In this document: positions 47,586 to 56,424 of the stretch, in pieces
How positions within the stretch are numbered: position 1 is the first letter of the stretch
Layout of the letters: each line of letters opens with the position of its first letter
NCBI RefSeq assembly: GCF_030272895.1
Contig: NZ_JALRNF010000010.1
Coordinates: 1-64,000 of the forward strand
Length of the DNA stretch: 64,000 nt
From: Pseudomonas sp. BGr12
Lineage (GTDB): Bacteria > Pseudomonadota > Gammaproteobacteria > Pseudomonadales > Pseudomonadaceae
Direction: 5' to 3'
Translations under genes and position numbers: made by a program
Notes under the pieces: generated by a model
What the model was told of the DNA's origin: nothing
The model's input: only the letters and a program-made list of their open reading frames with translations
Database searches by the model: none

Positions 47586-47646
47586 AAAAAAGCCCGATCC
47601 ACAGGCTGAGCAAGATTGGCTTGCACAACCCGCCCGGATCGGGCCC
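47586..47646 (-). terminator. Terminator of etfBA
   Basis: GCCCGATCC (47592-47600) pairs with GGATCGGGC (47636-47644) across a 35-base loop, followed on the minus strand by TTTTTT. Long loop, so possibly a weaker terminator. Confidence 0.7.
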
Positions 47647-47667
47647 TTTATAAGTGAAGCAGCCGGA

Positions 47668-48597
47668 TTAAACCAGCTTCTCCAGCTCAGGTACGGCTTC
47701 GAACAGGTCAGCGACCAGGCCGTAGTCGGCCACCTGGAAGATCGGCGCTTCTTCGTCCTTGTTGATCGCAACGATCACTTTGGAGTCCTTCATGCCGGCC
47801 AGGTGCTGGATCGCGCCGGAGATACCGACGGCGATGTACAGCTGTGGCGCAACGATCTTGCCGGTCTGGCCGACCTGCATGTCGTTCGGTACGAAACCTG
47901 CGTCGACCGCAGCGCGGGAAGCGCCAACGGCAGCGCCGAGCTTGTCGGCCAGGGCGTACAGGTGCTTGAAGTTGTCACCGTTCTGCATGCCACGACCGCC
48001 GGAGACGACGATCTTGGCAGCGGTCAGCTCAGGACGATCGGACTTGGCCAGCTCTTCGCCAACGAATGCCGACTTGCCGGCGTCGTGGGCAGCGGCAACG
48101 GCTTCAACGGCAGCCGAACCACCTTCGGCGGCAACGGCGTCGAAGCCGGTGGCGCGCACGGTGATGACCTTGATGGCAGCGCTCGATTGCACGGTGGCAA
48201 TGGCGTTACCGGCGTAGATCGGACGCTTGAAGGTGTCAGCCGATTCAACCGATATGATCTCGGAGATCTGGTCGACGTCCAGCAGCGCGGCAACGCGTGG
48301 CAGCACGTTCTTGCCGTTGGAAGTGGCAGGTGCCAGCACGTGGCTGTAACCCTTGCCCAGTTCGGCAACCAGTGGTGCGACGTTCTCTGGCAGGAAGTGC
48401 GCGTAGGCAGCGTTGTCGGCGACCAGGACCTTGGCCACGCCTGCGATCTTGGCAGCAGCTTCAGCTACGCCACCGACGTTTGCGCCGGCAACCAGGACGT
48501 GGATGTCGCCACCGATCTTGGCGGCAGCAGCAACGGTGTTCAGGGTAGCCGGGGCAACGGCACCGTTTTCGTGTTCAGCGATAACCAGGATAGTCAT
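47668..48597 (-). CDS. etfA: Electron transfer flavoprotein alpha subunit
   Basis: 309 residues. The C-terminal FAD-binding domain has [38 protein letters not shown] and [29 protein letters not shown]. With EtfB it carries electrons from acyl-CoA and other dehydrogenases to ETF-QO. Its start abuts the etfB stop. Confidence 0.98.
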   Translation of the reverse strand: MTILVIAEHENGAVAPATLNTVAAAAKIGGDIHVLVAGANVGGVAEAAAKIAGVAKVLVADNAAYAHFLPENVAPLVAELGKGYSHVLAPATSNGKNVLPRVAALLDVDQISEIISVESADTFKRPIYAGNAIATVQSSAAIKVITVRATGFDAVAAEGGSAAVEAVAAAHDAGKSAFVGEELAKSDRPELTAAKIVVSGGRGMQNGDNFKHLYALADKLGAAVGASRAAVDAGFVPNDMQVGQTGKIVAPQLYIAVGISGAIQHLAGMKDSKVIVAINKDEEAPIFQVADYGLVADLFEAVPELEKLV

Positions 48598-49347
48598 TTA
48601 GATTACCTTCGCCTCGTTCTTCAGTTTCTCGACCAGTTCAGCAACCGACTTGACCTTGATACCGGCGCTGCGGGCGGCCGGCGCTTCGACTTTCAGGGTC
48701 TTGTTGGTGGAGGCGGTGGAAACGCCCAGCGCGTCTGGAGTAACGGTTTCCAGCGGCTTCTTCTTGGCCTTCATGATGTTCGGCAGCGACGCGTAGCGTG
48801 GCTCGTTCAGGCGCAGGTCGGTGGTGACGATGGCTGGCAGGTTCAGCGCAACGGTCTGCAGGCCGCCGTCGATTTCACGGGTGACGTTGACCTTGTCGCC
48901 AGCGATTTCGACCTTGGAGGCGAAGGTGCCCTGGCCGAAACCGGTCAGTGCCGCCAGCATCTGGCCGGTCTGGTTGTTGTCGCTGTCGATGGCTTGCTTG
49001 CCAAGGATCACCAGCTGAGGCTGTTCCTTGTCGACCACGGCCTTGAGCAGCTTGGCCACGGCCAGGGAGTTCAGCTCGTCGGCCGACTCGACCAGCACCG
49101 CACGGTCGGCACCCAGGGCCAGGGCAGTACGCAGTTGCTCCTGGGCAGTGGCGGGGCCTACGGTAACGACGACGATCTCGCTCGCAACACCCTTTTCTTT
49201 CAGGCGTACGGCTTCTTCTACGGCGATTTCGCAGAAGGGGTTCATGGACATCTTGACGTTAGCAAGGTCGACGCCGGAGTTGTCCGCCTTGACGCGAACC
49301 TTGACGTTATAGTCGACCACTCGTTTGACAGCTACAAGAACCTTCAT
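48598..49347 (-). CDS. etfB: Electron transfer flavoprotein beta subunit
   Basis: 249 residues from the ATG at 49347 ([27 protein letters not shown]). The ETF-beta signature [21 protein letters not shown] lies near 150-170. Partner of EtfA; divergent from ETF-QO. Confidence 0.98.
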   Translation of the reverse strand: MKVLVAVKRVVDYNVKVRVKADNSGVDLANVKMSMNPFCEIAVEEAVRLKEKGVASEIVVVTVGPATAQEQLRTALALGADRAVLVESADELNSLAVAKLLKAVVDKEQPQLVILGKQAIDSDNNQTGQMLAALTGFGQGTFASKVEIAGDKVNVTREIDGGLQTVALNLPAIVTTDLRLNEPRYASLPNIMKAKKKPLETVTPDALGVSTASTNKTLKVEAPAARSAGIKVKSVAELVEKLKNEAKVI

Positions 49348-49723
49348 GGATTCCTCGTTACTCTCCGGTGAAAAGAATGTCGCCTGGGGCAAACCCGGCG
49401 ATTGCGCGTGGGTACAAGGGCACCTCTAAAAACGATTGCAGCCGGTCCAATTTAACCCTGACCCAGCAGTCTCATTTTGACCTTGCAGAAGCAAAACCCG
49501 TGGTCCATTTTCTGTTGTGGTGTGTAAACTCCACTACAAAGCGGGTCGTGGCCTATCTGCCCTGCTTTTCGCCTGGTCTTTAGGGGTGCACCTGCATCCG
49601 GCGGTTAGCCTACGGCAAGCGCAAAACCGCTCGTATCTTGACCGTAACACCCAATCCGGTCAATACGGCAAACCGGTCAGCTTCAAGCCGCGCTTCTGCG
49701 ATTTTACTGGCCTGCGGCAAATT

Positions 49724-49737
49724 CAAACAAACGTTTG
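49724..49737. promoter_or_regulatory. PsrA-type box
   Basis: CAAAC-AAAC-GTTTG fits the PsrA consensus (G/C)AAAC-N2-4-GTTT(G/C). It also contains the 12-base palindrome ACAAACGTTTGT. It ends two bases before the -35 element of the ETF-QO promoter, where a repressor would block RNA polymerase. PsrA is a fatty-acid-responsive regulator; in P. aeruginosa it is reported, from memory, to control etf genes. Confidence 0.75.
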
Positions 49738-49739
49738 TA

Positions 49740-49768
49740 TTGGACCCCGCGAGTGGTGTAGATATAAT
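49740..49768 (+). promoter_or_regulatory. Sigma-70 promoter of ETF-QO
   Basis: TTGGAC at 49740-49745, 17 bases, perfect TATAAT at 49763-49768. Predicted transcript start near 49775, about 115 bases before the coding start. Confidence 0.8.
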
Positions 49769-49891
49769 GCGCCACCAAGAGAAAGCGGTGTAGTCCGTCA
49801 TTACTCAGGCTACAGCACCAGTGTGTTGAAAATGACCGCCTGACACCCGCCAACAATGAAAAACCGATGAGCCTTGAGTAGGAGAGAACCT

Positions 49892-51556
49892 GTGGAACGC
49901 GAATACATGGAATTCGACGTGGTCATTGTCGGCGCTGGCCCGGCTGGCCTGTCCGCCGCCTGCCGATTGAAGCAGAAGGCCGCCGAAGCCGGTAACGAAA
50001 TCAGCGTCTGCGTGGTTGAGAAAGGCTCGGAAGTCGGTGCCCACATCCTCTCCGGCGCCGTGTTCGAACCACGCGCCCTGAACGAACTGTTCCCGGACTG
50101 GAAAGAGCTCGGCGCCCCGCTCAACACCGCCGTCAAACGCGACGACATCTACGTGCTCAAGGATGCTGGCAGCTCGGTCAAGGTCCCGGACCTGTTCGTG
50201 CCCAAGACCATGCACAACGAAGGCAACTACATCATCTCCCTGGGCAACCTGTGCCGCTGGCTGGCCCAGCAGGCCGAGAACCTGGGCGTGGAAATCTACC
50301 CGGGCTTCGCCGCCCAGGAAGCCCTGTTCGACGAGAACGGCGTGGTCCGCGGGATCATCACCGGCGACCTGGGTGTCGACCGTGAAGGCAACCCGAAAGA
50401 AGGCCTGTACACCCCGGGCATGGAACTGCGCGGCAAGTACACCCTGTTCGCCGAAGGTTGCCGTGGCCATATCGGCAAGCAACTGATCAAGCGCTTCAAC
50501 CTCGACAGCGAAGCCGACGCCCAGCACTACGGCATCGGCCTCAAGGAAATCTGGGAAATCGATCCGGCCAAGCATGAACAAGGCCTGGTGGTGCACACCG
50601 CCGGCTGGCCGCTGGACGTGATGAGCGCCGAGAACACCGGCGGCTCCTTCCTTTATCACCTGGAAAACAACCAGGTGGTGGTCGGCCTGATCGTCGACCT
50701 GTCCTACAGCAACGCCTACCTGTCGCCGTTCGACGAATTCCAGCGCCTCAAGCACCACCCGGTGATGAGCCAGTACCTCGAAGGTGGCAAGCGCATCAGC
50801 TACGGCGCCCGTGCCATCTGCAAGGGCGGCCTGAACTCGCTGCCGAAGATGGTCTTCAACGGCGGCGCCCTGATCGGTTGCGACCTGGGCACCCTGAACT
50901 TCGCCAAGATCAAGGGCAGCCACACCGCCATGAAGTCCGGCATGCTCGCCGCCGACGCCGTGGCCGATGCCCTGTTCGCCGGCAGCGAAGGCGGCGACCA
51001 GCTCAACAGCTATGTCGACGCGTTCAAGGCCAGCTGGCTGTATGAAGAACTGTTCGCCAGCCGCAACTTCGGCCCGGCCATGCACAAGTTCGGCCCGATG
51101 CTCGGCGCTGCATTCAACTACATCGACCAGAACTGGTTCGGCGGCAAGCTGCCGTTCACCCTGCACGACACCAAGCCGGACTATGCCTGCCTGAAGCTTG
51201 CGGCCGACTCGAAAAAGATCGACTACCCGAAACCGGATGGCAAACTGAGCTTCGACAAGCTGAGTTCGGTGTTCCTCTCCAGCACCAACCACGAAGAAGA
51301 ACAGCCTTGCCACCTGAAGCTGGCCGATGCCGGCATCCCGATCGGCACCAACCTGCCGCTGTACGACGAGCCGGCCCAGCGTTACTGCCCGGCGGGCGTG
51401 TACGAGGTGGTCACCCAGGAAGACGGCAGCAAGCGCTTCCAGATCAACGCCCAGAACTGCGTGCACTGCAAGACCTGTGACATCAAGGACCCTTCGCAGA
51501 ACATCACCTGGGTCACCCCGGAAGGCGCCGGCGGCCCGACTTACCCGAACATGTAA
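49892..51556 (+). CDS. Electron transfer flavoprotein-ubiquinone oxidoreductase
   Basis: 554 residues from the GTG at 49892 (EREYMEFDVVIVGAGPAGLSAACRL) with AGGAG at 49880; an earlier TTG lies inside the ribosome site. FAD domain at the N-terminus, ubiquinone-binding and membrane-surface segments in the middle, and a C-terminal 4Fe-4S motif with cysteines in RYCPAGVYE and CVHCKTCDIKDPSQNI. Moves electrons from ETF to ubiquinone. Divergent from etfBA; see PsrA box. Confidence 0.97.
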   Translation: MEREYMEFDVVIVGAGPAGLSAACRLKQKAAEAGNEISVCVVEKGSEVGAHILSGAVFEPRALNELFPDWKELGAPLNTAVKRDDIYVLKDAGSSVKVPDLFVPKTMHNEGNYIISLGNLCRWLAQQAENLGVEIYPGFAAQEALFDENGVVRGIITGDLGVDREGNPKEGLYTPGMELRGKYTLFAEGCRGHIGKQLIKRFNLDSEADAQHYGIGLKEIWEIDPAKHEQGLVVHTAGWPLDVMSAENTGGSFLYHLENNQVVVGLIVDLSYSNAYLSPFDEFQRLKHHPVMSQYLEGGKRISYGARAICKGGLNSLPKMVFNGGALIGCDLGTLNFAKIKGSHTAMKSGMLAADAVADALFAGSEGGDQLNSYVDAFKASWLYEELFASRNFGPAMHKFGPMLGAAFNYIDQNWFGGKLPFTLHDTKPDYACLKLAADSKKIDYPKPDGKLSFDKLSSVFLSSTNHEEEQPCHLKLADAGIPIGTNLPLYDEPAQRYCPAGVYEVVTQEDGSKRFQINAQNCVHCKTCDIKDPSQNITWVTPEGAGGPTYPNM

Positions 51557-51569
51557 GTCAGCAGCCAGT

Positions 51570-51608
51570 AAAAAGCCCCCTCGCCGTTGCGGCCAGGGGG
51601 CTTTTTTA
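51570..51608. terminator. Bidirectional terminator
   Basis: AAAAGCCCCCT and AGGGGGCTTTT pair across a 13-base loop, with a T-run to the right. It stops ETF-QO and, read the other way, the mqsRA transcript. Confidence 0.88.
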
Positions 51609-51614
51609 TTCCGC

Positions 51615-52016
51615 TCAGGCGGTTCTGACTTCTTCAAACAACTCGGGATGGCGATCCAGCAACTTGAGCAACTTTACCAACGCAAGCGGTGGCTTGGTCT
51701 TGCCGTTCTCGTAACGGGAAAATGCATTCACGCCGCCACCGAAAATTTCTGCAGCTTCGCGCTGATCAAGGGCCAGTTTCTTGCGCACGCTGGCGATGAA
51801 CTCCGGATCCACGGCCGCGGCATTGATCTGACGATTGAATGCCAGCATGGCCGCACTGACACGGCGCGACTCCAGACTGTCGAGCACCATCTCGTTGCAG
51901 GCCGGGCAACACTCCCCCGTCACATTGGCGACCCGCGTCGACTCCCCCTTGTAGATATAGGGCAAGTCACGGGTGGCCCGCACCATCTCGGCGGCACCAC
52001 AGGCTGGGCACTTCAT
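51615..52016 (-). CDS. mqsA: MqsA-type antitoxin
   Basis: 133 residues from the ATG at 52016. The N-terminal zinc domain has cysteines in MKCPACGAAEM and ECCPACNEM; the C-terminal HTH-XRE domain (VRKKLALDQREAAEIFGGGVNAFSRYENGK) binds DNA. Matches E. coli MqsA in plan and length. It neutralises MqsR and represses the operon via AACCT-N3-AGGTT sites; one is present at 52325-52337. Located two bases after mqsR. Confidence 0.92.
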   Translation of the reverse strand: MKCPACGAAEMVRATRDLPYIYKGESTRVANVTGECCPACNEMVLDSLESRRVSAAMLAFNRQINAAAVDPEFIASVRKKLALDQREAAEIFGGGVNAFSRYENGKTKPPLALVKLLKLLDRHPELFEEVRTA

Positions 52017-52018
52017 GT

Positions 52019-52315
52019 TCACAACTCCTTGAAGGACACGATGAGCACGTCATCGACAACCGTCAGTTTCAGGTAGACCCGCCCAGCGCAGGTACTGGGA
52101 CGGTATACGTCCTGCCAGATGCGGTGATCTGCCTGGGTAGACATGCTCTTGTAGAAGTCCGCGGCGCTCAGCGCACGAACCACATCGAGCATCAGATCAA
52201 AATCCAGACCAAGCGATGCGCCACCTGCCAATGCGGAAGTTGTCGCACGTACCCTGCCTGCATCCAGCAACGCCCTGACCTTTGAAAGCCTGCAATGAGG
52301 CGTTCTCTTCTCCAT
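52019..52315 (-). CDS. mqsR: MqsR-type mRNA interferase toxin
   Basis: 98 residues from the ATG at 52315 (MEKRTPHCRLSKVRALLDAGRVR), the same length as E. coli MqsR. Conserved core LDFDLMLDVVRALSAADFYKSMSTQADHRIWQDVYRP contains the RNase-site residues. MqsR of E. coli cleaves mRNA at GCU. The toxin gene comes first in the operon. There is little leader between the predicted transcript start and this ATG. Confidence 0.92.
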   Translation of the reverse strand: MEKRTPHCRLSKVRALLDAGRVRATTSALAGGASLGLDFDLMLDVVRALSAADFYKSMSTQADHRIWQDVYRPSTCAGRVYLKLTVVDDVLIVSFKEL

Positions 52316-52319
52316 GAGC

Positions 52320-52348
52320 AAATTAACCTGTTAGGTTTAATTTAGCAA
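52320..52348 (-). promoter_or_regulatory. mqsRA promoter
   Basis: On the minus strand TTGCTA, 17 bases, TAATTT. The predicted start of transcription is within a few bases of the mqsR ATG, so the mRNA would be leaderless or nearly so, and no good ribosome site is visible. The spacer contains the MqsA operator. Confidence 0.6.
52325..52337. promoter_or_regulatory. MqsA operator palindrome
   Basis: AACCTGTTAGGTT is an exact match to the MqsA binding motif AACCT-N3-AGGTT. It lies between the predicted -35 and -10 elements, where MqsA binding would block the promoter. Confidence 0.88.
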
Positions 52349-52416
52349 GTTGGTTAATCTACTTGCCGTGCCCAGGAAGTCTGCCCGATCAGGGCGTGAA
52401 CCGCCGGATGCCTTTG

Positions 52417-53736
52417 TCACAGTACATTTAAGGAGCAGGCCGATGCTTCGTCCGCACAGTCGATGGGCTCCCGCGCGGAAAAATACACCGCCGTCAGCAA
52501 CCCCACCGCTCCCATGACCAGACAGAATCCCACGCACACCCAGGGGCTCCACGGCATCAGCGCGATCAGCATCAGCGGCGTGGTGCTGGCCCACAGCGCA
52601 TAGGCGATGTTGTAGGTAAAGGAAATACCCGACACGCGGATTGCCGGAGGGAACAGGCCGACCATCACCGAGGGCACCACCCCCACGACGCCGCAGGCAA
52701 GGCCCGCCAGTGCGTAGGCCAGGCCTGGCCACTGCCAGCCCGTGACCAGGCTGGCATACAGGGCAGCGATCCCCAGGGGCAGCAGCAGGCTGTAGAACAT
52801 CAGGGCGCGCCAGGCGCCAATCCGGTCCACCAGCAGGCCGGCCAGCACGCAGCCGATGTTGAGGAAGACTATGCCCAGGCTGCTCAAGGCGAAGGTATGC
52901 CCGGCGTTCATACCGAAGCGTTGCTGCATCAGGGTCGGGGTGATCACCACCAGCACCACCACCGCCGAGGTCAGCACGCAGGTCAGCAGCACCGCCGGAA
53001 CCAGCGCCCGCCGATGCTCGCGGAGCACGCTGCGCAAGGGAAAGGCCACCGGTTGCTCGCGACGTTCACGCAAGGCCAGGAACACCGGTGTCTCGCTCAG
53101 CCAGCGGCGCAGCCAGACACCGATCACCCCGAACACGCCACCGAGCAGGAACGGGTAGCGCCAGGCATAGTCGAGGATCTCCTGCGGGGTGAACCATTGC
53201 GCCAGCGCGGTGGCGGTCAGGGCCCCGAGCAAATAGCCGAAGGTCAGCCCGGCCTGGAGAAACCCCAGGGCGTAGCCGCGGCGCCCGAGCGGTGCATGCT
53301 CGGCGACGAAGACCCAGGCGCTGGGCACCTCCCCGCCCACTGCGGCGCCCTGCAGGATACGCAGGGCCAGCAGGATCAGCGGGGCGAAATAGCCGATGTC
53401 GGCGTAGGTGGGCATCAGCCCGATCAGCAGGCACGGCAGGGCCATCATCAGGATGCTGAGGCTGAAGACCTTCTTGCGCCCCAAGTGATCGGCAAAATGC
53501 GCCATCAGGATCCCGCCCAGGGGCCTGGCCAGGTAGCCGGTGACAAAGATCCCGAAGCTTTGCAGCAAACGCAGCCACTCGGGCATCTCTGGCGGGAAGA
53601 ACAGCTGGCTCAAGGTCAGGGCGAAGAACACGAAGATGATGAAATCGTAGATTTCCAGCGCGCCGCCCAGGGCTGCCAGGCCCAGGGTCTTGTGGTCGCT
53701 GCGGCTCAGGCGTATCGCAGGCGTGGTGGCGGTCAT
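52417..53736 (-). CDS. MHS-family MFS transporter
   Basis: 439 residues, twelve membrane helices. MHS (metabolite:H+ symporter) marks: GALEIYDFIIFVFFALTLSQLFFP at the N-terminus, LARPLGGILMAHFADHLGRKKVF, and RILQGAAVGGEVPSAWVFVAEHAP. Relatives carry citrate, alpha-ketoglutarate, proline/betaine or shikimate; the substrate here is unknown. Single gene; flanked by the toxin-antitoxin pair and a degenerate receiver gene. Confidence 0.88.
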   Translation of the reverse strand: MTATTPAIRLSRSDHKTLGLAALGGALEIYDFIIFVFFALTLSQLFFPPEMPEWLRLLQSFGIFVTGYLARPLGGILMAHFADHLGRKKVFSLSILMMALPCLLIGLMPTYADIGYFAPLILLALRILQGAAVGGEVPSAWVFVAEHAPLGRRGYALGFLQAGLTFGYLLGALTATALAQWFTPQEILDYAWRYPFLLGGVFGVIGVWLRRWLSETPVFLALRERREQPVAFPLRSVLREHRRALVPAVLLTCVLTSAVVVLVVITPTLMQQRFGMNAGHTFALSSLGIVFLNIGCVLAGLLVDRIGAWRALMFYSLLLPLGIAALYASLVTGWQWPGLAYALAGLACGVVGVVPSVMVGLFPPAIRVSGISFTYNIAYALWASTTPLMLIALMPWSPWVCVGFCLVMGAVGLLTAVYFSAREPIDCADEASACSLNVL

Positions 53737-53844
53737 AAGGGCATCCGTCTATCGGTGGGCGACGCAACGCGCACTCCGGCGCGCCAAGGCAAACGCTAGA
53801 GCATAGCAAAACGTGCCCGGGGGATGCGCAGTAGATGCCGTGGT

Positions 53845-54321
53845 TCAGGGACGGGAGAAGATCGTTGGCGCGAAGCTCATCCGCCGCGGTGTGTACGCCG
53901 GCTGCGTTCGCTCAGGCACGGGCAACTGACCGATGACTCTCGGCGCGTCGATGATCGCCATGAAGGTCTGCATGGTCTCGTTGTCCGGCACCTTGGGCAG
54001 GCTGATGTTCACCGCCTGACGCTCGCCACTGGGAATGCTGGGCACCTTCAGGTGCTGGGACTGGTAAAGCAGGGCGTGCTGGATCTGGGAATTGACCCGG
54101 CAGAAACGCTCGAGGTCGACGCCAACGTGGCTGGCCAGGTCGATATTGCCCACCAACAGGTTGAACGGCTGCAGTGCCGCCTGTACCAGGCGCTGCAGGT
54201 CTTCGAAGCACTCCACCGGCGCAATGCGGTAATACCCCATGCCATTGAGCATCTTCTCCAGCTGCAGCAACTGCATCGGATGTTCGTCGGCGATCAGGAT
54301 CCGCATTGATTTGTTCGGCAT
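53845..54321 (-). CDS. Receiver-like protein with degenerate phosphosite
   Basis: 158 residues. The N-terminal two thirds read as a response-regulator receiver: MRILIADEHPMQLLQLEKMLNGMGYY keeps the acidic pair (Asp12, Glu13). But the beta-3 phosphoacceptor position (LLVGNIDL) has Asn59 in place of Asp. A C-terminal Pro-rich tail lacks a DNA-binding domain. Probably a pseudo-receiver acting by protein contact, or an atypical regulator that is not phosphorylated. Stand-alone gene. Confidence 0.7.
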   Translation of the reverse strand: MPNKSMRILIADEHPMQLLQLEKMLNGMGYYRIAPVECFEDLQRLVQAALQPFNLLVGNIDLASHVGVDLERFCRVNSQIQHALLYQSQHLKVPSIPSGERQAVNISLPKVPDNETMQTFMAIIDAPRVIGQLPVPERTQPAYTPRRMSFAPTIFSRP

Positions 54322-54498
54322 GATCTATGACCAAGGCATAAGAGCGTGAGTGACGTTCCTTGACCATACGGCGCCGAATCACAACTACAGGCAGGTGGCG
54401 GGCACTTCGCCGGGTTTAGGGTCTTTACTGATAGTTGTTGGGAAACGTTCAGAAATCAAGGAAGGACATGACGAAAATTTCACATTCCCTTCACCGCC

Positions 54499-54996
54499 TC
54501 AGGACTCCCACTGCTTCATCCGCACACGGCAATGCTTCATGGCATTGACGATGTGCTTTTCCACCAGGCTGCGGGAAATCCCCAAACGCTCGGCAATCTC
54601 CTGATGGGACAGCCCTTCGAGCTTGCGCAGCAGGAAGCTGTCGCGACACACCGCGCTCAACTCGTCGAGGGCCCGCTGCATCAGGTCCAGGCGCTGACGC
54701 AGTTCCATGTCCTGGGAGGGCGCCGGGGAGAAGAATCGTTCGTCGTTGTCGAGCACATCCAGTGGCTCGGCCTGGCGCAACAGGCCGCGACGATGACCGT
54801 CGATCACCAGGTTCAGGGCGGTGCGGTAGAGGAAGGCGCGCGGGTGTTCGATGTCGGTGTCGCCCGTGCGCTCCAGCACCCGGGTGTAGGCGTCATGGGC
54901 AACGTCTTCCGCCGCCTGGCGGTTACCCAGGCGGGCGCAAAGGAAACTCACCAATTCTCGATAGTAGTTTTCCAATACAGCACCTGGCCGCGACAT
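54499..54996 (-). CDS. fpvI: FpvI-like ECF sigma factor
   Basis: 165 residues from the ATG at 54996 (MSRPGAVLENYYRELVSFLCARLGN). ECF layout: region 2 (about 8-75, AAEDVAHDAYTRVLER) and region 4 (about 105-160, ALDELSAVCRDSFLLRKLEGLSHQEIAERLGISRSLVEKHI). FecI/FpvI type of iron-uptake sigma factor. In P. aeruginosa, fpvI lies beside pvdRT-opmQ and drives the ferripyoverdine receptor gene fpvA. A Fur box at 55055-55073 should repress it when iron is plentiful. No fpvR anti-sigma gene is adjacent here. Confidence 0.78.
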   Translation of the reverse strand: MSRPGAVLENYYRELVSFLCARLGNRQAAEDVAHDAYTRVLERTGDTDIEHPRAFLYRTALNLVIDGHRRGLLRQAEPLDVLDNDERFFSPAPSQDMELRQRLDLMQRALDELSAVCRDSFLLRKLEGLSHQEIAERLGISRSLVEKHIVNAMKHCRVRMKQWES

Positions 54997-55054
54997 CGAC
55001 GGAGTCTTCCTGACGCTTGTTGAGCGGATCTGAATGATGGCAGTTTGCAATAAT

Positions 55055-55073
55055 ACAAATTATAATTATTCTC
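55055..55073 (-). promoter_or_regulatory. Fur box upstream of fpvI
   Basis: Read on the minus strand, GAGAATAATTATAATTTGT matches the 19-base Fur consensus (GATAATGATAATCATTATC) at about 12 positions, in an AT-rich island inside GC-rich DNA. It lies about 60 bases upstream of fpvI. Confidence 0.72.
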
Positions 55074-55141
55074 AGCAAGATCAGGCCATCGGATCTTTTC
55101 CGAGGCCGTCCCGTTCATCCACTGAACGCGTCCCACCACAG

Positions 55142-55165
55142 TAAATTCCTCCGTGAGTCTCTCGT
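55142..55165 (+). promoter_or_regulatory. PvdS iron-starvation (IS) promoter of pvdRT-opmQ
   Basis: TAAAT at 55142-55146, exactly 16 bases, CGT at 55163-55165: the full iron-starvation box. It places the transcript start near 55172 and so excludes the GTG at 55153, supporting the pvdR start at 55246. Confidence 0.85.
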
Positions 55166-55245
55166 TTACTTGGGAGCCTCCCGTGTCTGTCGTGCGTGCC
55201 CGACAGTCTGCCCCCACGGCCCAACCCTCTTGGCTGGAACCCTGC

Positions 55246-56424
55246 ATGAGACGTCCTTCGAACAAACGCCGCCTGCTGCTCTGCGGCCTCGGCCTGCTCA
55301 GCCTGAGCGCCCTGCTCGCCTGGAAAACCCTGCCCGCCGGTGGTGACCCGCTGAGTACCGTCAGTGTGACCCGCAGCGATATTGAAAGCAGTGTCACGGC
55401 GCTCGGCACCTTGCAGCCACGACGCTACGTGGACGTCGGTGCCCAGGCTTCCGGTCAGATCCGCAAGCTGCATGTCGAGGTCGGGGACCAGGTCAAGGCC
55501 GGCCAGCTGCTGGTCGAGATCGATCCTTCGACGCAACAGGCCAGGCTCGATGCCGGACGCTTCTCGATCGACAACCTCAAGGCCCAGCTCGCCGAGCAGC
55601 AGGCCCAGTTCCAGCTCGCCGAGCAACAGTACAAGCGCCAGCGCAACCTGGCTGCCGGCGGCGCGACCCGCGATGAGGACGTACAGATCGCCCAGGCCCA
55701 GCTCAAAGTCACCCAGGCGCGCATCGACATGTACCGCGCACAGATCCGCCAGGCCCAGGCCAGCCTGCGCAGCGATGAGGCGGAACTGGGCTATACACGC
55801 ATCTATGCACCGATGGCCGGCACCGTGGTCGCCGTGGATGCCCGCGAAGGCCAGACCCTCAATGCCCAGCAGCAGACGCCGTTGATCCTGCGGATCGCCA
55901 GACTGTCACCGATGACGGTATGGGCTCAGGTCTCCGAAGCCGATATCAGCCATGTCAAACCCGGCATGTCGGCCTACTTCACCACCCTGGCCGGCGGCAA
56001 GCGTCGCTGGACCAGCACCGTGCGCCAGATCCTGCCCGTCCCGCCCAAACCCCTGGACCCGTCCGGCCAGGGCAGCAGTAGCGCTGCCGGTACCGGTGGC
56101 AGCAGCGCCAGCAGCAAAGTGGTGCTCTACACCGTGCTGCTGGACGTGGACAACCCGGACAACGCCCTGATGGCGGAAATGACCACCCAGGTGTTCTTCG
56201 TCGCCGGTCGCGCCGACAAGGTGCTGACCGTGCCGGTGGCGGCACTGGACGACGATGCCGCTGACGACGACCTGCGCATTGCCCAGGTGCTCGATGCCGA
56301 CGGCAAGGTCGAGCAGCGCCGGGTACGCACCGGACTGAGCGACCGCCTGCGCATCCAGGTGCTCGATGGCCTGGCCGAAGGTGAGCGGCTGTTGATCGGC
56401 GCCCCTGCCGCCAGCGGAGGTTGA
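55246..56424 (+). CDS. pvdR: Pyoverdine efflux periplasmic adaptor PvdR
   Basis: 392 residues from the ATG at 55246. Membrane-fusion protein of the MacA type: N-terminal anchor (RRLLLCGLGLLSLSALLAW), lipoyl-like domain with SVTALGTLQPRRYVDVGAQASGQIRKLHVEVGDQVKAGQLL, coiled coil (about 90-185), then a beta-barrel domain (about 190-300). With PvdT and OpmQ it exports and recycles pyoverdine. It starts the operon behind an IS box; the next gene begins immediately after its stop. Confidence 0.92.
   Translation: MRRPSNKRRLLLCGLGLLSLSALLAWKTLPAGGDPLSTVSVTRSDIESSVTALGTLQPRRYVDVGAQASGQIRKLHVEVGDQVKAGQLLVEIDPSTQQARLDAGRFSIDNLKAQLAEQQAQFQLAEQQYKRQRNLAAGGATRDEDVQIAQAQLKVTQARIDMYRAQIRQAQASLRSDEAELGYTRIYAPMAGTVVAVDAREGQTLNAQQQTPLILRIARLSPMTVWAQVSEADISHVKPGMSAYFTTLAGGKRRWTSTVRQILPVPPKPLDPSGQGSSSAAGTGGSSASSKVVLYTVLLDVDNPDNALMAEMTTQVFFVAGRADKVLTVPVAALDDDAADDDLRIAQVLDADGKVEQRRVRTGLSDRLRIQVLDGLAEGERLLIGAPAASGG

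Larger units (their letters stand above)
49348..49891. other. Divergent control region between etfB and ETF-QO
   Basis: About 540 bases without a gene I can support; the short open frames here have no family features. The ETF-QO side holds a PsrA-type box and a near-consensus promoter. On the etfB side I could not identify a convincing promoter. Confidence 0.6.

Noticed and set aside
49517..49843. 108-codon frame between etfB and ETF-QO
   Set aside because: It runs through the PsrA box and the predicted ETF-QO promoter, has no ribosome site, and its composition is unlike neighbouring genes.
55153..55245. Upstream GTG start for pvdR
   Set aside because: It lies inside the iron-starvation promoter, before the predicted transcript start, and would add 31 residues ahead of the normal family start.
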